64,000 nt of DNA from Plantago ovata (lineage: Eukaryota; Streptophyta; Magnoliopsida; Lamiales; Plantaginaceae). Position 1 is the stretch's first letter, and each line of letters opens with the position of its first letter. Positions 31,727 to 42,215 of this stretch are shown here, piece after piece. The stretch lies in assembly GCA_028274465.1 (NCBI GenBank), contig CM051455.1, positions 123,043,462 through 123,107,461 of the forward strand. The letters are read 5' to 3'. Made by a program: the position numbers and the translations under genes. The notes beneath the pieces were generated by a model. The model ran no database searches. It worked only from the letters and a program-made list of their open reading frames with translations, and was not told the DNA's origin.

Positions 31727-33373
31727 TGTTAGGAAACTTGTAATTTCGATGAACAATTAACCATGCTAAATTAAGGAAAGTCCAGTAACTAGTACTCTTA
31801 AGGTCCATAGGAATTTAGAATTTTAAGGACACTGTAAAAGAGGAACGTTTGCTAAAGACTTAGATTAGGTGTTAGTTAAGATGGTTTTTACCGCTTACGA
31901 TGTATTTTATTTTCTGAAAAGAAAATAACTTATTGAAGCTTTAGCTTATGATGTATCTTATTTTCTGAAAAGAAAATAACCTATTGAAGCATTTGCTGAC
32001 GGTGTACTTTGGTTTTAGAAATAAACTATTGAAGCATTTAGAAACCACTCAGAATCTTGAAGATTATTGAAGATCTGAAGACTTGAAGAATTCGAAGATC
32101 TGAAGACTAGAAGATTGCTGAACACTGGTATCTACAAAGGCACATGTTGCTCAGAAAGTGGAAACTTCAGCAACAGCATTGCATAAGTGAAAATCTGAAA
32201 GACAGAGTAGGTTGTGCCTGCTGAAACTGAGACTAACCACTTGCTGATGGAACATATGTGACCTCTTGCTGAAAGTACTTGAATTTGCGCTCCAATGTTA
32301 CTGTTTGAATTCTATTCAAATAAGCATTAAATGCAAAGCTTACACGCAAAGGACATGAAGACTAGAAGACAAACAAGGACGCTACTGAAAGTACAAAAGC
32401 AAGATAGTGACATCTTAAGGATCAAAAGCCTTGGAATTTAAAATTCAAACGGCTCCTTACTTGCACTAGAAATAGAGGTCATCCGGCGAAGAGTTGAAGG
32501 GTGTCAACAACGTGATCACACTCTCACTTGTGCTTAAACTCACATACCTTCAAACTCTCTATACTGCCATTGATCCGTTCCAAGACTTAAAGCTTGAAAA
32601 AGCTACTTGTGAAGAAGTAGAACAAACTCGACTAAGAAATTAGTTAAGTGTTCTTTCTTTCGAACAAGAACAAGTCTTGACACCAGAAACAATCAAACTT
32701 GTTTACTGCAAAGTATTCAAAGTTGTGTTTCTTAGATTTCTTGTTGTAACTGAAAGTTATAATTAAGTTATCTCACCCCAAAACTCTCTAACTGAAAATA
32801 CACCCTTTCAGGCGTGATATTCAGGGGGAACTTAATCGAGCATAGTGTTGCTGATTAAAAGTACCAAGTTTGGTGGAGAACAAGGTTACGTTCTCGAGAT
32901 TAGGTTGGAGACAAAGCAAGTGTGCTTTGGTTTCTGTTGAATCGCTCTAGATAGGAGATTGTAAGGAACCTCAATCATATCTTAGTGGATTCAGTCCTCG
33001 AAAGGACAAAGTGGATTAGTTGAGAGATTACGCCACTCTCAGATACCACTATAAAAGTGTTTGTGTGATTTACTTACTGTACTTAGTTTTCAGCAAATCA
33101 TATTTGTCTGTACACAGTCACTCACATCACTTGCTGAAACCTTTACTTACTGAAAGAGCACTTATTGTATCAAAGACTTCCGCTCTCTGATTTTAAGTAT
33201 CAGCAAACCAAGCTACTGAAAAGTAACTTACGCGTGTTGAGAAAGTTAAGTATCAGCAAACTCATTACTGAAAAGTAATAAGCACTTGCTGAGAAAGTTT
33301 TAAACGACGAAAGTTTGAAAAGACTATTCACCCCCCCCCTCTAGTTTTTTCTTGTTGTTTAAAGGGACCAACA
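31727..33373 (+). repeat. RE1 3' LTR
   Basis: Same length as the 5' LTR (1647 bp). Differences include a TATA box change (32467-32474), a 2-bp loss near 32754 and several scattered substitutions. It is followed directly by TSD TCTCC. Confidence 0.95.
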
Positions 33374-33378
33374 TCTCC

Positions 33379-33979
33379 CAACTGCGAGGTTTTGGTGTTG
33401 TACCGTACTAGAACCTGGCGTCACCTGACTCTTTTTAGATATTGTGCTTCTAGGGGACCGGGTTGGGAACATCGACGCCTCGAGTCATCAGGGGATTTTT
33501 ATTGCAGCGTGTACTATATGGAGGGGTATCTTTATGTTCTGGCTGATACAGGCAGGCTGCAAAGGTATAGCTTAGCTACCAACAGATGGAGGACACTTGC
33601 TTTACCCCCTCCAGAGCATGGTTTGTGTGGTAGGTTAATCGAGAATGATGGAAATCTTATAATGGTTGTTGATAAGAGACGTTTTAACCTCGGATGGTGT
33701 ATATTCATGTTCGTTCCAGGGGTCGGATGGGTTCCAGATGCTAGCTTGAAAAACACTGCTATTTTTATCTGTGGGAAAAACGCTATATCAACACCGTTAG
33801 TTGATGGAAACGGGGAGATTATAGAAGACGTACGTGTTTTTTATGAAGAAGTAGATGGTAAGGATTTATGCTTCAAGTGTTACTCGTTGAGGGAGATGAA
33901 ACAAGTGGTGTCATTTGAGTACTGTTCGATTAAAGACGATATGGGAAGGGGGTTTATGAAGCCTCCTTCTATATACTAG
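33379..33979 (+). pseudogene. F-box/DUF295 gene, 3' half
   Basis: Continues the frame broken at 9626 (PNCEVLVLYRTRTWRHLTLF) and shows the DUF295 pattern: FYCSVYYMEGYLYVLADTG, LIENDGNLIMVVDKRR, GWCIFMF. It ends at TAG 33977-33979 (MKPPSIY). No stop or shift within this half. It has no start of its own and could be expressed only from an RE1 LTR read-through transcript. Together with 9110-9626 the gene would have about 370 codons, normal for the family. Confidence 0.88.
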
Positions 33980-34306
33980 GCACTTGAAACTCTATGAGCA
34001 TAGTAGCCAGAGGACATGATCTTTCTTCAGTCCCATTGGAATTGAGGAAAACAGAGGATACTCTGCTTCAGAAGCAGGCATATATGTGTAGCCTATAATA
34101 TATTGCTGCAAATTCAAAACTACTATTACTATTTTTTCCCCACATTTATATATGTATGTTTATCTTCTATCTTCTCATTAACTACTTATGATTGCCAAAC
34201 TTTCTTTGAAATAAACACTTGACAAGCAAGAACATTACGCAAGAAAATAAACTCTTGAGTACTACATAATCAAAACGAATTAAGTCTCACAGAATGGAAT
34301 GAAGCC
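33980..34306. other. Spacer between F-box gene and protease pseudogene
   Basis: AT-rich, holding the convergent 3' ends of the two genes. No gene seen. Confidence 0.5.
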
Positions 34307-35286
34307 TCATGCTGCAGAAGTTGCATTGAAGTTGGCACACGTTGTTTGACGCCCCAACAACGTAGAGCTAAACCCGAGCCTGGACCTGCCCATATCGAAC
34401 TCCAATAGATTCTCTTCAATTTGGTAACCTCCTATCACTATTGAAGTCCTGGGGTTCTTTCCATCATCCACAAATGATAAACACGCTACCTCTCCATTGT
34501 TCACGAACACCATAGAGTTCGCACCAAAGATGGACCATGTAACATTGTTCCTAAGCACGAGGTCTATCTGTGGAACTCCTGGTCCAATACGCGTGCTGCC
34601 AAAGCTTGATGTTTTGTAGCATGTTTGAAACTGAGAGACAGATTTCACTTTAGGGACATTTGAAACAGTCTTGGTAAAGGCCTTTGTGATGGCATTGTAG
34701 ATTGATGTATGCAATACTGTATAAGGCTCAATAGTGCTAATCTTTGTTCCTCCATAGCCTTTTGCGTCGATATTCAGTAATCTTGAGCTTATTGGAACCA
34801 TTTTTCCATTGATCTTCACCGAGTCCACCCCGATAAAATACTCCATTGAAGGCCAATGTTGATCTGGGAATGTATCCAGAACCGGGTATGCAATACTCTT
34901 AGGATTAGTAAAAAGTGGAGTGTAAGTGAGCCTGTATGTGATTGTTACACCCGGAAGCATTACATACGGACCGTTACCTAGGTTAATGAGGAACCATTAT
35001 TCATCCTACAGTTGCATATCAGTTTTTTTTTATTTTTTTTTTAGGGTTCATTACCTAGAAAAAGGACGCCATTCCTGGAACTTAAAAAAATTGTGAACTT
35101 GTTTTCGATTCCTAAAGCAGTAGACACTAGTGAAGGAAGAGAAGTACAAGTCCTGCCAAATCCAAGGATCCCTCGTGATATATTAGCCAGTTTCTCTGTA
35201 TCAAAAATCGACCCGCAAAAAAAGATGAAATTGGGCAGCCTAACAGTTGGGCCTCGGTTGTGACCATCTGTCGATTGGAGGGCCAT
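34307..35286 (-). pseudogene. Aspartic-protease-like (basic 7S globulin / EDGP family) fragment
   Basis: 35286-35055 encodes LQSTDGHNRGPTVRLPNF, FFCGS and a GILGFGRT segment; 34977-34307 encodes YTPLFTNPKS, EYFIGVDSVKINGK, GGTKISTIEPYTVLHTSIYNA and IVIGGYQIEENLLEFD. This order is that of the plant EDGP/xylanase-inhibitor-like group, extracellular pepsin-fold proteins that often lack protease activity. The N-terminal third, including signal peptide and first active-site region, is missing, so the gene is truncated at about 35290. A 77-nt segment (35054-34978) starting GTAATG and ending CCTAG sits between LFLG and NGPYV; if spliced it restores the frame exactly. Members of this family are usually intronless. 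Either an insertion or a young intron. Confidence 0.8.
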
Positions 35287-35408
35287 TAGTGTCTTAATTG
35301 ATTGATAATGCCTGTTGGAGAGCTGGCTAAGTTGGAGAGCTGGCTAATGCCAGTTTCTCATTAGTGTCATAATTGATTGATTGATACTGTATATAGTGGT
35401 TCGGCAGG

Positions 35409-35492
35409 TGTGGGGCGAGTCGCCCCACACACCGGGCGATTCGCCTGGTGTGGGGCGATTCGCTCCACGTCCCGGATGACTCGCCCGGGAGG
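35409..35492. repeat. Cluster of GC palindromes of the GGGGCGA..TCGCCCC type
   Basis: Four head-to-tail palindromes: gtggggcgagtcgccccac, ccgggcgattcgcctgg, gtggggcgattcgctccac and cccggatgactcgcccggg (one mismatch in arms). TATAAATA follows at 35518-35525 on the plus strand. The same motif class is found in the RE2/RE5 LTRs. Confidence 0.85.
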
Positions 35493-35689
35493 TTCTGGCG
35501 GCTTTCTTATGACAAGGTATAAATAATAAGAAGTTCCTCAAAGATACTAATATATGAAAGCTAGGTTTTTATTTGAGCAAAGAGCATCATTGCAATTGTG
35601 TTCACACTATGTCGCATTATTACAAAAATAAACCATTTGAATTAGTGTATCCGTGATGTTTTCACGATGTTTCCAAAATGGAAAAAGAT

Positions 35690-35785
35690 TCAAAAAGTCC
35701 AAAAAATTATTGTAACCGGATTCGAACCTGGCACCTATTGGTTAGGAGACTTGTGCTTTTGCCACTGGACCAATGTGTCCAAATT
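35690..35785 (-). repeat. tRNA-derived SINE-like element
   Basis: On the minus strand a box-A-like TGGTCCAGTGGCAAAAGC (about 35755-35772) and a perfect box B GGTTCGAATCC (35728-35718) are spaced as in a tRNA promoter. No 7-bp acceptor stem or sound anticodon stem can be drawn, so it is not a working tRNA gene. T-rich sequence follows in the transcribed direction. Family and exact ends unknown. Confidence 0.55.
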
Positions 35786-36612
35786 ATATTTATTGTATTT
35801 TAAAATCTTTTTTAATTTATAGTTTGTAACTCCCATTTCACTAATACTACTAAAATTTAATTAAAATAGTCAGATTTTGTATCGGACTAAAAAATCTCTG
35901 GGACGGCACACTAGTGTAAGAAAATACGGTCAGAGTTACCCCTAGGGTACGCAGCGGAATTTCAAAATTTTCTTAACATACAGGTTAATTGATTATGTAT
36001 ATGTTGTATATATATAAACACGTCAATTAGAAGACTAACCTTACTTCCAAAGCAGCTTCCAAGTCTTCGTAATAATCCGGTGTATCTTCTCCTTCGTCCG
36101 AAGTCGAAGATATCTGCAATACTCTGATTATCTGCAAGACAATAAGAGTTAGTTTCCAGCTCCTAGAACCTCAACCTTGGTATCCACGGATGAACAACCT
36201 ATCGGAAGAATGCTAGGATATTCTTTTGTGTGACCAAGAAGACGGAGCGGCAATTCCTCCGGCAGAGGTGGCGCGCGCGTGGAGGCTAATAGAGGAGGGG
36301 AGAGCTTTTTATTTTCTCTAAGAAAACTGGGTAAAATAACTGTGAAAGTCAATTGAACTGTGTGTCAAAAAACTCTCTAATAGTCTACTATATATAGTAG
36401 TCAATAGAAGCCTAAAGCATAAGCAATTAGACTTCGTAAAGGAATAAGAATCTATCGCACTAGGAAACCAATATCAAGTCTAGATTCATTCCCAATCAAA
36501 TTAAAACTCAATCAGGAAAATCTAACTTATCCCTTGGACTTCTAATAGAGAAAGGAGTCGAACTCCTTCCCCTATCTCATCTATGCGCGCGCGCGCCCAG
36601 TCCTATGGGAGA

Positions 36613-36642
36613 TAGGTGGGTCCCAATTTTGGGACCCACCTA
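36613..36642. repeat. Perfect palindrome in the RE3 LTR
   Basis: taggtgggtcccaa, spacer tt, ttgggacccaccta. In the right LTR the equivalent (about 43992-44021) has changes in the loop and one arm. Confidence 0.9.
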
Positions 36643-36687
36643 TAGTTCTAAGGCAATTCAAACTCCAAGTAGATTTTGCCCAAGTGC

Positions 36688-36896
36688 ATATGTTAATTCT
36701 AAATTAACATATCCTTTCAAATCAAACCTCTATTATATTTCCAAAATATAATCTTTAATTGTATTTACATAAAATACAATTAATTAGCCAATTCAATTAA
36801 TAATTCCAAATCATTAATTGAGCCACCAAATATTATAATTAATTCCAAATCAATTATAATCCATCAATCACAATTAATTCCAAATTAATTGTGATT
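36688..36896. repeat. Six consecutive hairpins in the RE3 LTR
   Basis: Perfect inverted repeats follow one another: 36688-36712 (atatgttaat arms), 36732-36752 (attatattt), 36756-36782 (taattgtattt), 36793-36821 (tcaattaat), 36832-36860 (attataatt), 36866-36896 (aatcacaattaatt). Four of the loops contain CCA or TTCCAAA. The right LTR keeps most of the series at about 44066-44275. Confidence 0.9.
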
Positions 36897-38013
36897 CCAT
36901 CTTTAAGGATATTTTGATAGGCTGAATCACCACATAGTGTGACCCATAGGGCCTCATCGTATTAAGCAATTCCTAGACTAGGAAACATGGATTTCCTAGA
37001 CGGTTCCATTTGCAATATTAATACATGAGGACGTTTGAGAGGTTTCTCAAAGCTAACCATTTCGTTGCGAAGCCTGTTGCGCTCAACGCGGCGATGGTAA
37101 CGTCCCTTCATCTGACTTGCTCGAATGCATCTAGGATCGATGAAGTGTCTATCCCAATAATACATCCACGGGTGTCTCAGGGAGTTGCTTGGTTATTAGG
37201 ATATACTTATGACCATCATAATATATCATTTGCACTGGCTAGTGACTTTACCAACACAACTATGCAGACTATGAGCAGTACTCTCCTGTGCTACACTTGA
37301 GAGATGAATCCTTCACAGAATCACTTATCATCCTCATTTGTATGTAGCCATAATCCTGGATCGTGTCTTAGGTCAACTGCTTATTCAGAGCTGACATCGA
37401 CGGGTCCACCAAGGATATGGGGCAACAAATGTGATGATAAAGTCCTGTAAGTACAAAGGACGACTGACATCACTTCGACAACTTACCGGTTTCCATAAAC
37501 ACTTCGGTGTAGAGTATACATCGATGGGAGTGTCCGGTGGGTACTTCCATTGTTCGATAATCCTTCTTCGAACAACTATGCGCAGTTATGCGAACGTTCC
37601 TCGATTGTCCAACAATCCGTTCCGTGGCCGTGGGATCGGCTCACACTTGCTCCAACAAGTATAACCTCCACGCATACTAGTCTCGTCTGGTTCATTCAGA
37701 CCCCTTCATCCGAGATGAACCTCGACTAGGGAGAGTTTGGGATAGATGATAACTCACATAGCTCCCACTATCTGTGTGATCGGTCATCTATCCGAGGGGA
37801 CATGTTTAATATCAATACAAACAGTAATAGAGATATGACATGCTGCATGCCTGGTGTAATATAAATATGAAAGCGATACTCAATAGTAAAAGCAACAAAC
37901 ATATATTATATTACGTTGACATGTGTAATAGTACATGTATGCCCTCTATAAGGCTCTATGTCCTTAGTAAGGACTGTCTCTAGGACATATACACTATCAA
38001 TCTCCCACTTGGA

Positions 38014-40976
38014 CTAGAGCCAGTCACCTTTATGCCTAATACCTAGATTAGAATAATGTCTTAAGTGGACTTCCACTGATAAGACCTTGGTGAAAGGATC
38101 TGCCACGTTGTCCGTGGTAGAGACACGTTCTATACTAACTTCTCCTCTATCTATAATCTCACGTATAACGTGATATTTTCTAAGTACATGTTTGTTCTTG
38201 TTTTTAGATCTAGGCTCCCTAGCTTGAGCGACGGCGCCCGTATTGTCACAATAAATCGTTATTGGACTAGGAGCAGGAACAACCCTCAATTCCTTCAAGA
38301 ACTCTGGAATCCAGACAGCTTCTTTCGATGCTTCTGATGCAGCAATGTACTCGGCAACCGTGGCTTGCTTAGAACTCTTCCAACAGACAGCTCCTCCGTT
38401 CAATTTGAATACGTATCCTGTCTGTGACTTAAAGTCATCAGGATCTGATTCAAATCCAGCGTCGACATACCCAGACATCTTTAATTCTGGTTCTCCACCA
38501 AACACCAAGAACATCTCTTTAGTCCATCGAAGGTACTTAAGAATGTTCTTTACAGCAGTCTAGTGAGGTACTCCTGGATTCTGTTGGTGTCGACAAGTGA
38601 CACTAAGCGCATATGCCACATCGGGCCTTGTGCAATTCATTGCATACATTATAGACCCTACTGCTGAAGCATAGGGCACACGACTCATTGCATTTCTTTC
38701 TTCATCACTTTTAGGACCATCCTTAACTGATAAGACAATCCCATGCCTAGCTGGGAGAAAACCTCTCTTTGAGTCGTCCATCTTATAACGCTTCAGTATT
38801 TTGTCGATGTAGGTGGACTGTGTCATTCCTAACATCCACTTGGATCTATCTCTAAAGATCTTGATCCCTAGGATGTAGTTCTCTTCACCCAAGTCCTTCA
38901 TCGAGAAGGTACCTTATAACCAAACTTTAGTCTCTTCTAGCATAGAGACGTTGTTTCCCATGATCAAAATGTCATCTACATAAATGATCATGAAAACGAC
39001 TCCCTTGTCGTTGTGCCTAGCGTAGCCACAGGGATCTTCCTTGCTTCTGATGAAGTCAAACGATTTGACAGCTTCATCAAAGCGGATATTCCAGCTCCTT
39101 GACGCTTGCTTTAGCCCATAGATGGATCTTTGTAATTTGCATACAGCAGTTGGCCTGGTTTTATTAATAAAACCTTCCGGATGTACCATATAGACCTCTT
39201 CCTCAAGGTTGCCATTGAGGAAAGCAGTCTTTACATCCATCTGCCAGATCTCATAATCATAGTAGGCAGCTATCGCAAGTAGAATTCGAATGGACTTCAA
39301 TTTTGCTACCGGTGAAAAGGTTTCATCGTAATCGATGCCATACCTTTGCGTGTAGCCTTTCTCCACAAGCCTAGCTTTGTGCGTTTGTACCTTGCCATCG
39401 GCATCTGTCTTTCGTTTAAAGACCCATTTGCACCCAATAGGTCTAACCCCTTGGGGCAAGTCTACCAAGTTCCAAACTTGGTTCTGGTACATTGAATCCA
39501 TTTCTAATTCCATGGCCTCTTGCCATTTGTCTGAGTCAATATCAATTATTGCCTCTTTGTAGGTCTCGGGATCTTCCCGATCTGATAAGCCGACATCAAG
39601 TTCACTGATGTCTTCTATCATAAGGCTTTGCTTCTGAGGTCCTTTTAGGATCCTCTTCGACCTACGAAGCTCGACTGGTTCTGGTGCTTTTCTTTTCTGG
39701 CTTCGTGTAACACGAACATTATCAGTGGGTACTGATGCAGCTGGTCGCGGGGCGCGACTCTGTTCCCTTGCGACAGGCTGCTCTTGTGCAACTTGTTGCA
39801 CAAGTTGGTTGACAACGGGTTCTATTGGTGTGGTTTCAACTGTTGATCTAATCACAGGACTCTCACTGACTATGACATGCCTAGCAAGTGTCATATCATT
39901 ACCCTTGTCTGCTTCGAAAGCTCCCACTGAACTTGAGTCCAAATCAGAAGATTTAGAGACCTCATGTTCGCGCGTATCAAAGTCTTGAATTTCTTCAAGT
40001 TCTATCATGTCATCTAACCTCTCTTCTTTGAGGTATTCAGCTTCTAAAAACTTGACGTTTCTAGATACGATCACCTTGTGATCTTCAGCATGATATAATT
40101 CATAGCCTCTTGTCTGACGAGGATAGCCTATGAAATATACTTTGACACCCTTGGCATCTAACTTATCAGTGAGCATCAGTTTGACTATCGCATGACAGCC
40201 CCAAGGTCTAAGATAGCCCAGTGAGGGCTTCTTTCCCTTCCATAACTCATAAGGAGTTTTCTCCACTGATTTAGATGGTACACGGTTCAGAATGTCGATT
40301 GCAGTTTGTAGTGCATATCCCCACATATACTTTGGAAGAGTCGAGAATCCAATCATTGATCTTACCATGTCTAACAGGGTTCGATTCCTCCTCAGAGACA
40401 CACCATTTAACTGTGGTGTTCCAGGAGGAGTCCATTGCGACTGAATTCCATTTTCTTCAAGTAGTCGATAAATTCTTCACTAAGGTATTCACCTCCTCGA
40501 TCTGATCGAAGAGTGACTATCCTTAGGTTCAATTCATTCTCGACTTCATTCCTAAACTCCTTGAATTTCCCAAAGGTCTGGGATTTATTCTTCATAAGAT
40601 AAATATATCCATACCTTGAGAAATCGTCAGTAAAAGTAACGAAGTAAGGATAACCCCCACGCGCATGGACTTTAAAAGGTCCACATACATCGGTATGTAT
40701 GAGCTCTAAGCAGCGAGTGGCACGAACACCTTGTCCAACAAAAGGTTTGTTCGTCATCTTACCCTTAACACATGATTCGCATGTACCATATGATTCAAAA
40801 TCAAATGGTTCTAAGTAGTCCAACTTCCTTAGTCTTTGAATCCGTGTTTCATTGATATGGCCTAGCCGACAATGCCATAGATAAGATGGATTATTCTTCC
40901 TACTTGAAGACGGTTGTTTGTTATGTATTTGAAATAAAGGTAGACTACTTTGCAAAATATATAAACCATTCACCAA
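38014..40976 (-). pseudogene. RE3 pol: integrase, RT, RNase H (broken)
   Basis: Reading leftward: GAG-pre-integrase (LWHCRLGHINETRI, CESCVKGK), integrase D in IHTDVCGP and D in LRSDRGGEY; the expected Glu in the NGVSxRRN box is Leu. RT runs from about 39560 (WQEAMELEMDSMYQNQVW) to IIYVDDILIMG near 38960. RNase H lies at about 38480-38080 (SGYVDAGFESD, VAEYIAASEA). Breaks: a one-base frameshift near 40455 in an A-run, TAA at 38914-38916 and TAG at 38560-38562 (a Trp codon in relatives). The chain ends at 38014 just before the polypurine tract. Confidence 0.9.
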
Positions 40977-41003
40977 GCTAGCTTTTCCATAATACTGATC
41001 ATT

Positions 41004-42215
41004 TTATGAAAAATAACAAGTATTATTCGCAAATCGAAAGGAAAAACCCATATTGTCTAACAATGGAATGGAAATAATATTTCTGGCAATGGATGGAACA
41101 AAATAAACATTATCAAGTTCTAAACATTGTCCCGAAGGTAAATCTATCTTGTTGCGTCCAACGCGTTTGGCTTCAACTGGATTGTCGTTCCCAACATGCA
41201 AGTCGATTTCACCTTGCTTGACTAGCCTGTGATCAATTAGCCCCTGCACATTATTACAAATGTGTGAGCCACAGGCTGTATCTAATACCCAACCATTGGA
41301 GTCAAAAGTAGTCATGTTCATTTCAATAACAAACATACCTGAGCTAGAAGCCGGTGGCTTCTTAGCTTGATCTGCCCTAAGCTTAGGGCAATCTTTCTTC
41401 CAATGTCCTTTCTGCTTACAGAAAAGACATTCATCCGTGCGCACCCTTCCGCTTCTATTGAACTTCCTTTTCTGTTTCAGACGCTTAGACTTATCACTCC
41501 AAGTGTTAGCCTTGGCTGCCGACTTTCCCTTACCCTTAGCACCTTTGTTTCTCGGGTTTGGGTAAGACGGTTGCCCAACAAGCATGATCGACTTTTCCTT
41601 CTTAGGAAGAGTTTGATCATATGTCTTCAGCAGATTATGAAGTTCAGGCAGTGTTACATCCTTCGCATTCATCGTGTAATTGATGATGAACTGCAAATAC
41701 GAACTCGACAATGATTGAAGGACAAAGATCGCCATGATCTTGTTCTCTAGCTTAACGTCGACATCGGCAAGCTTTTCAAAGAGACCAATCATTTTGAGAA
41801 CATGCTCAGACATGTTCCCTCCTTCACTGAGCTTGCATCTGTGTATCTCTTTGATCAAATCAAATTCAACACTTCTAGCTGTCGTCTTAAAGAGCGACTC
41901 AAGATGCTTCAGCATCTCATACGGCAACATGCTTTCATGTTGCCTTTGCAGCTCATTGCTCATTGCCGCCAGCATAATACACTGCACGGATCTAGCTTCC
42001 TCAAGATGCTTATCAGACTTTGCCTTGTTGGCTTGATTGCAAGCAGCAACCTGATCGGCAGTCTGATTTTCGGGGCACACGGGAATGACCTCGTCCAAGA
42101 CGTACTCAATCTTTTCGTACCTCAGCACCAACCGTATATTCCTGATCCAATCTAGGAAGTTTGGTCTGGTCAAAATTTGCTTCTCTAAGACAGCACGGAG
42201 CGAGATACTCGCCAT
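41004..42215 (-). pseudogene. RE3 gag and protease
   Basis: ATG at 42215 (MASISLRAVLEKQ). The capsid region includes NFLDWIRNIRLVLRYEKIEY and AMSNELQRQHESMLPYEML. The CCHC knuckle CLFCKQKGHWKKDC is near 41430-41390. The protease has WVLDTACGSHICN with its catalytic Asp, then IDLPSGQCLELDNVYFVPS. TAA at 41004-41006 interrupts the frame just before the pre-integrase domain, where relatives read straight through, so it is a nonsense change. About 400 codons, a normal gag length. Confidence 0.88.

Larger units (their letters stand above)
9627..33373 (+). mobile_element. RE1: SIRE-like Copia LTR retrotransposon, 23.7 kb including nested RE2
   Basis: TG...CA LTRs of 1647 bp each (9627-11273 and 31727-33373) are flanked by the 5-bp duplication TCTCC (9622-9626 and 33374-33378). 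A tRNA-iMet primer site follows the left LTR and a purine tract precedes the right one. The order gag, protease, integrase, RT, RNase H is Copia. A long sense coding region after pol and the great size match the SIRE/Maximus lineage. By eye the LTRs differ at roughly 20 positions. RE2 (8167 bp) interrupts integrase; RE1 alone is about 15.6 kb. The coding region has several frameshifts and a stop. Confidence 0.95.
35287..35914. other. Composite spacer: short duplication, GC palindromes, TATA, SINE
   Basis: cattagtgtc(t/a)taattgattga is duplicated at about 35284-35306 and 35360-35384, and gttggagagctggctaa is repeated in between. These are followed by GC palindromes (35409-35492), a TATA box (35518-35525) and a SINE-like segment. 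No protein gene. Confidence 0.55.
35915..37999 (-). repeat. RE3 3' LTR (left copy, 2085 bp)
   Basis: Plus-strand ends TGTAAG and CTATCA. The polypurine tract complement atctcccactt adjoins at 38001. It contains a (GC)n run at about 36585, a 14-bp-arm palindrome at 36613-36642 and six consecutive hairpins at 36688-36896. Confidence 0.9.

Noticed and set aside
35690-35785. tRNA gene on the minus strand
   Set aside because: Box A and box B are present, but acceptor and anticodon stems cannot be formed; a tRNA-derived SINE fits better.
37025-37300. Paired frames in the RE3 LTRs (37025-37300 and 44471-44677; minus 36962-37165 and 44339-44542)
   Set aside because: They recur because they are LTR copies, with differences unlike coding constraint.
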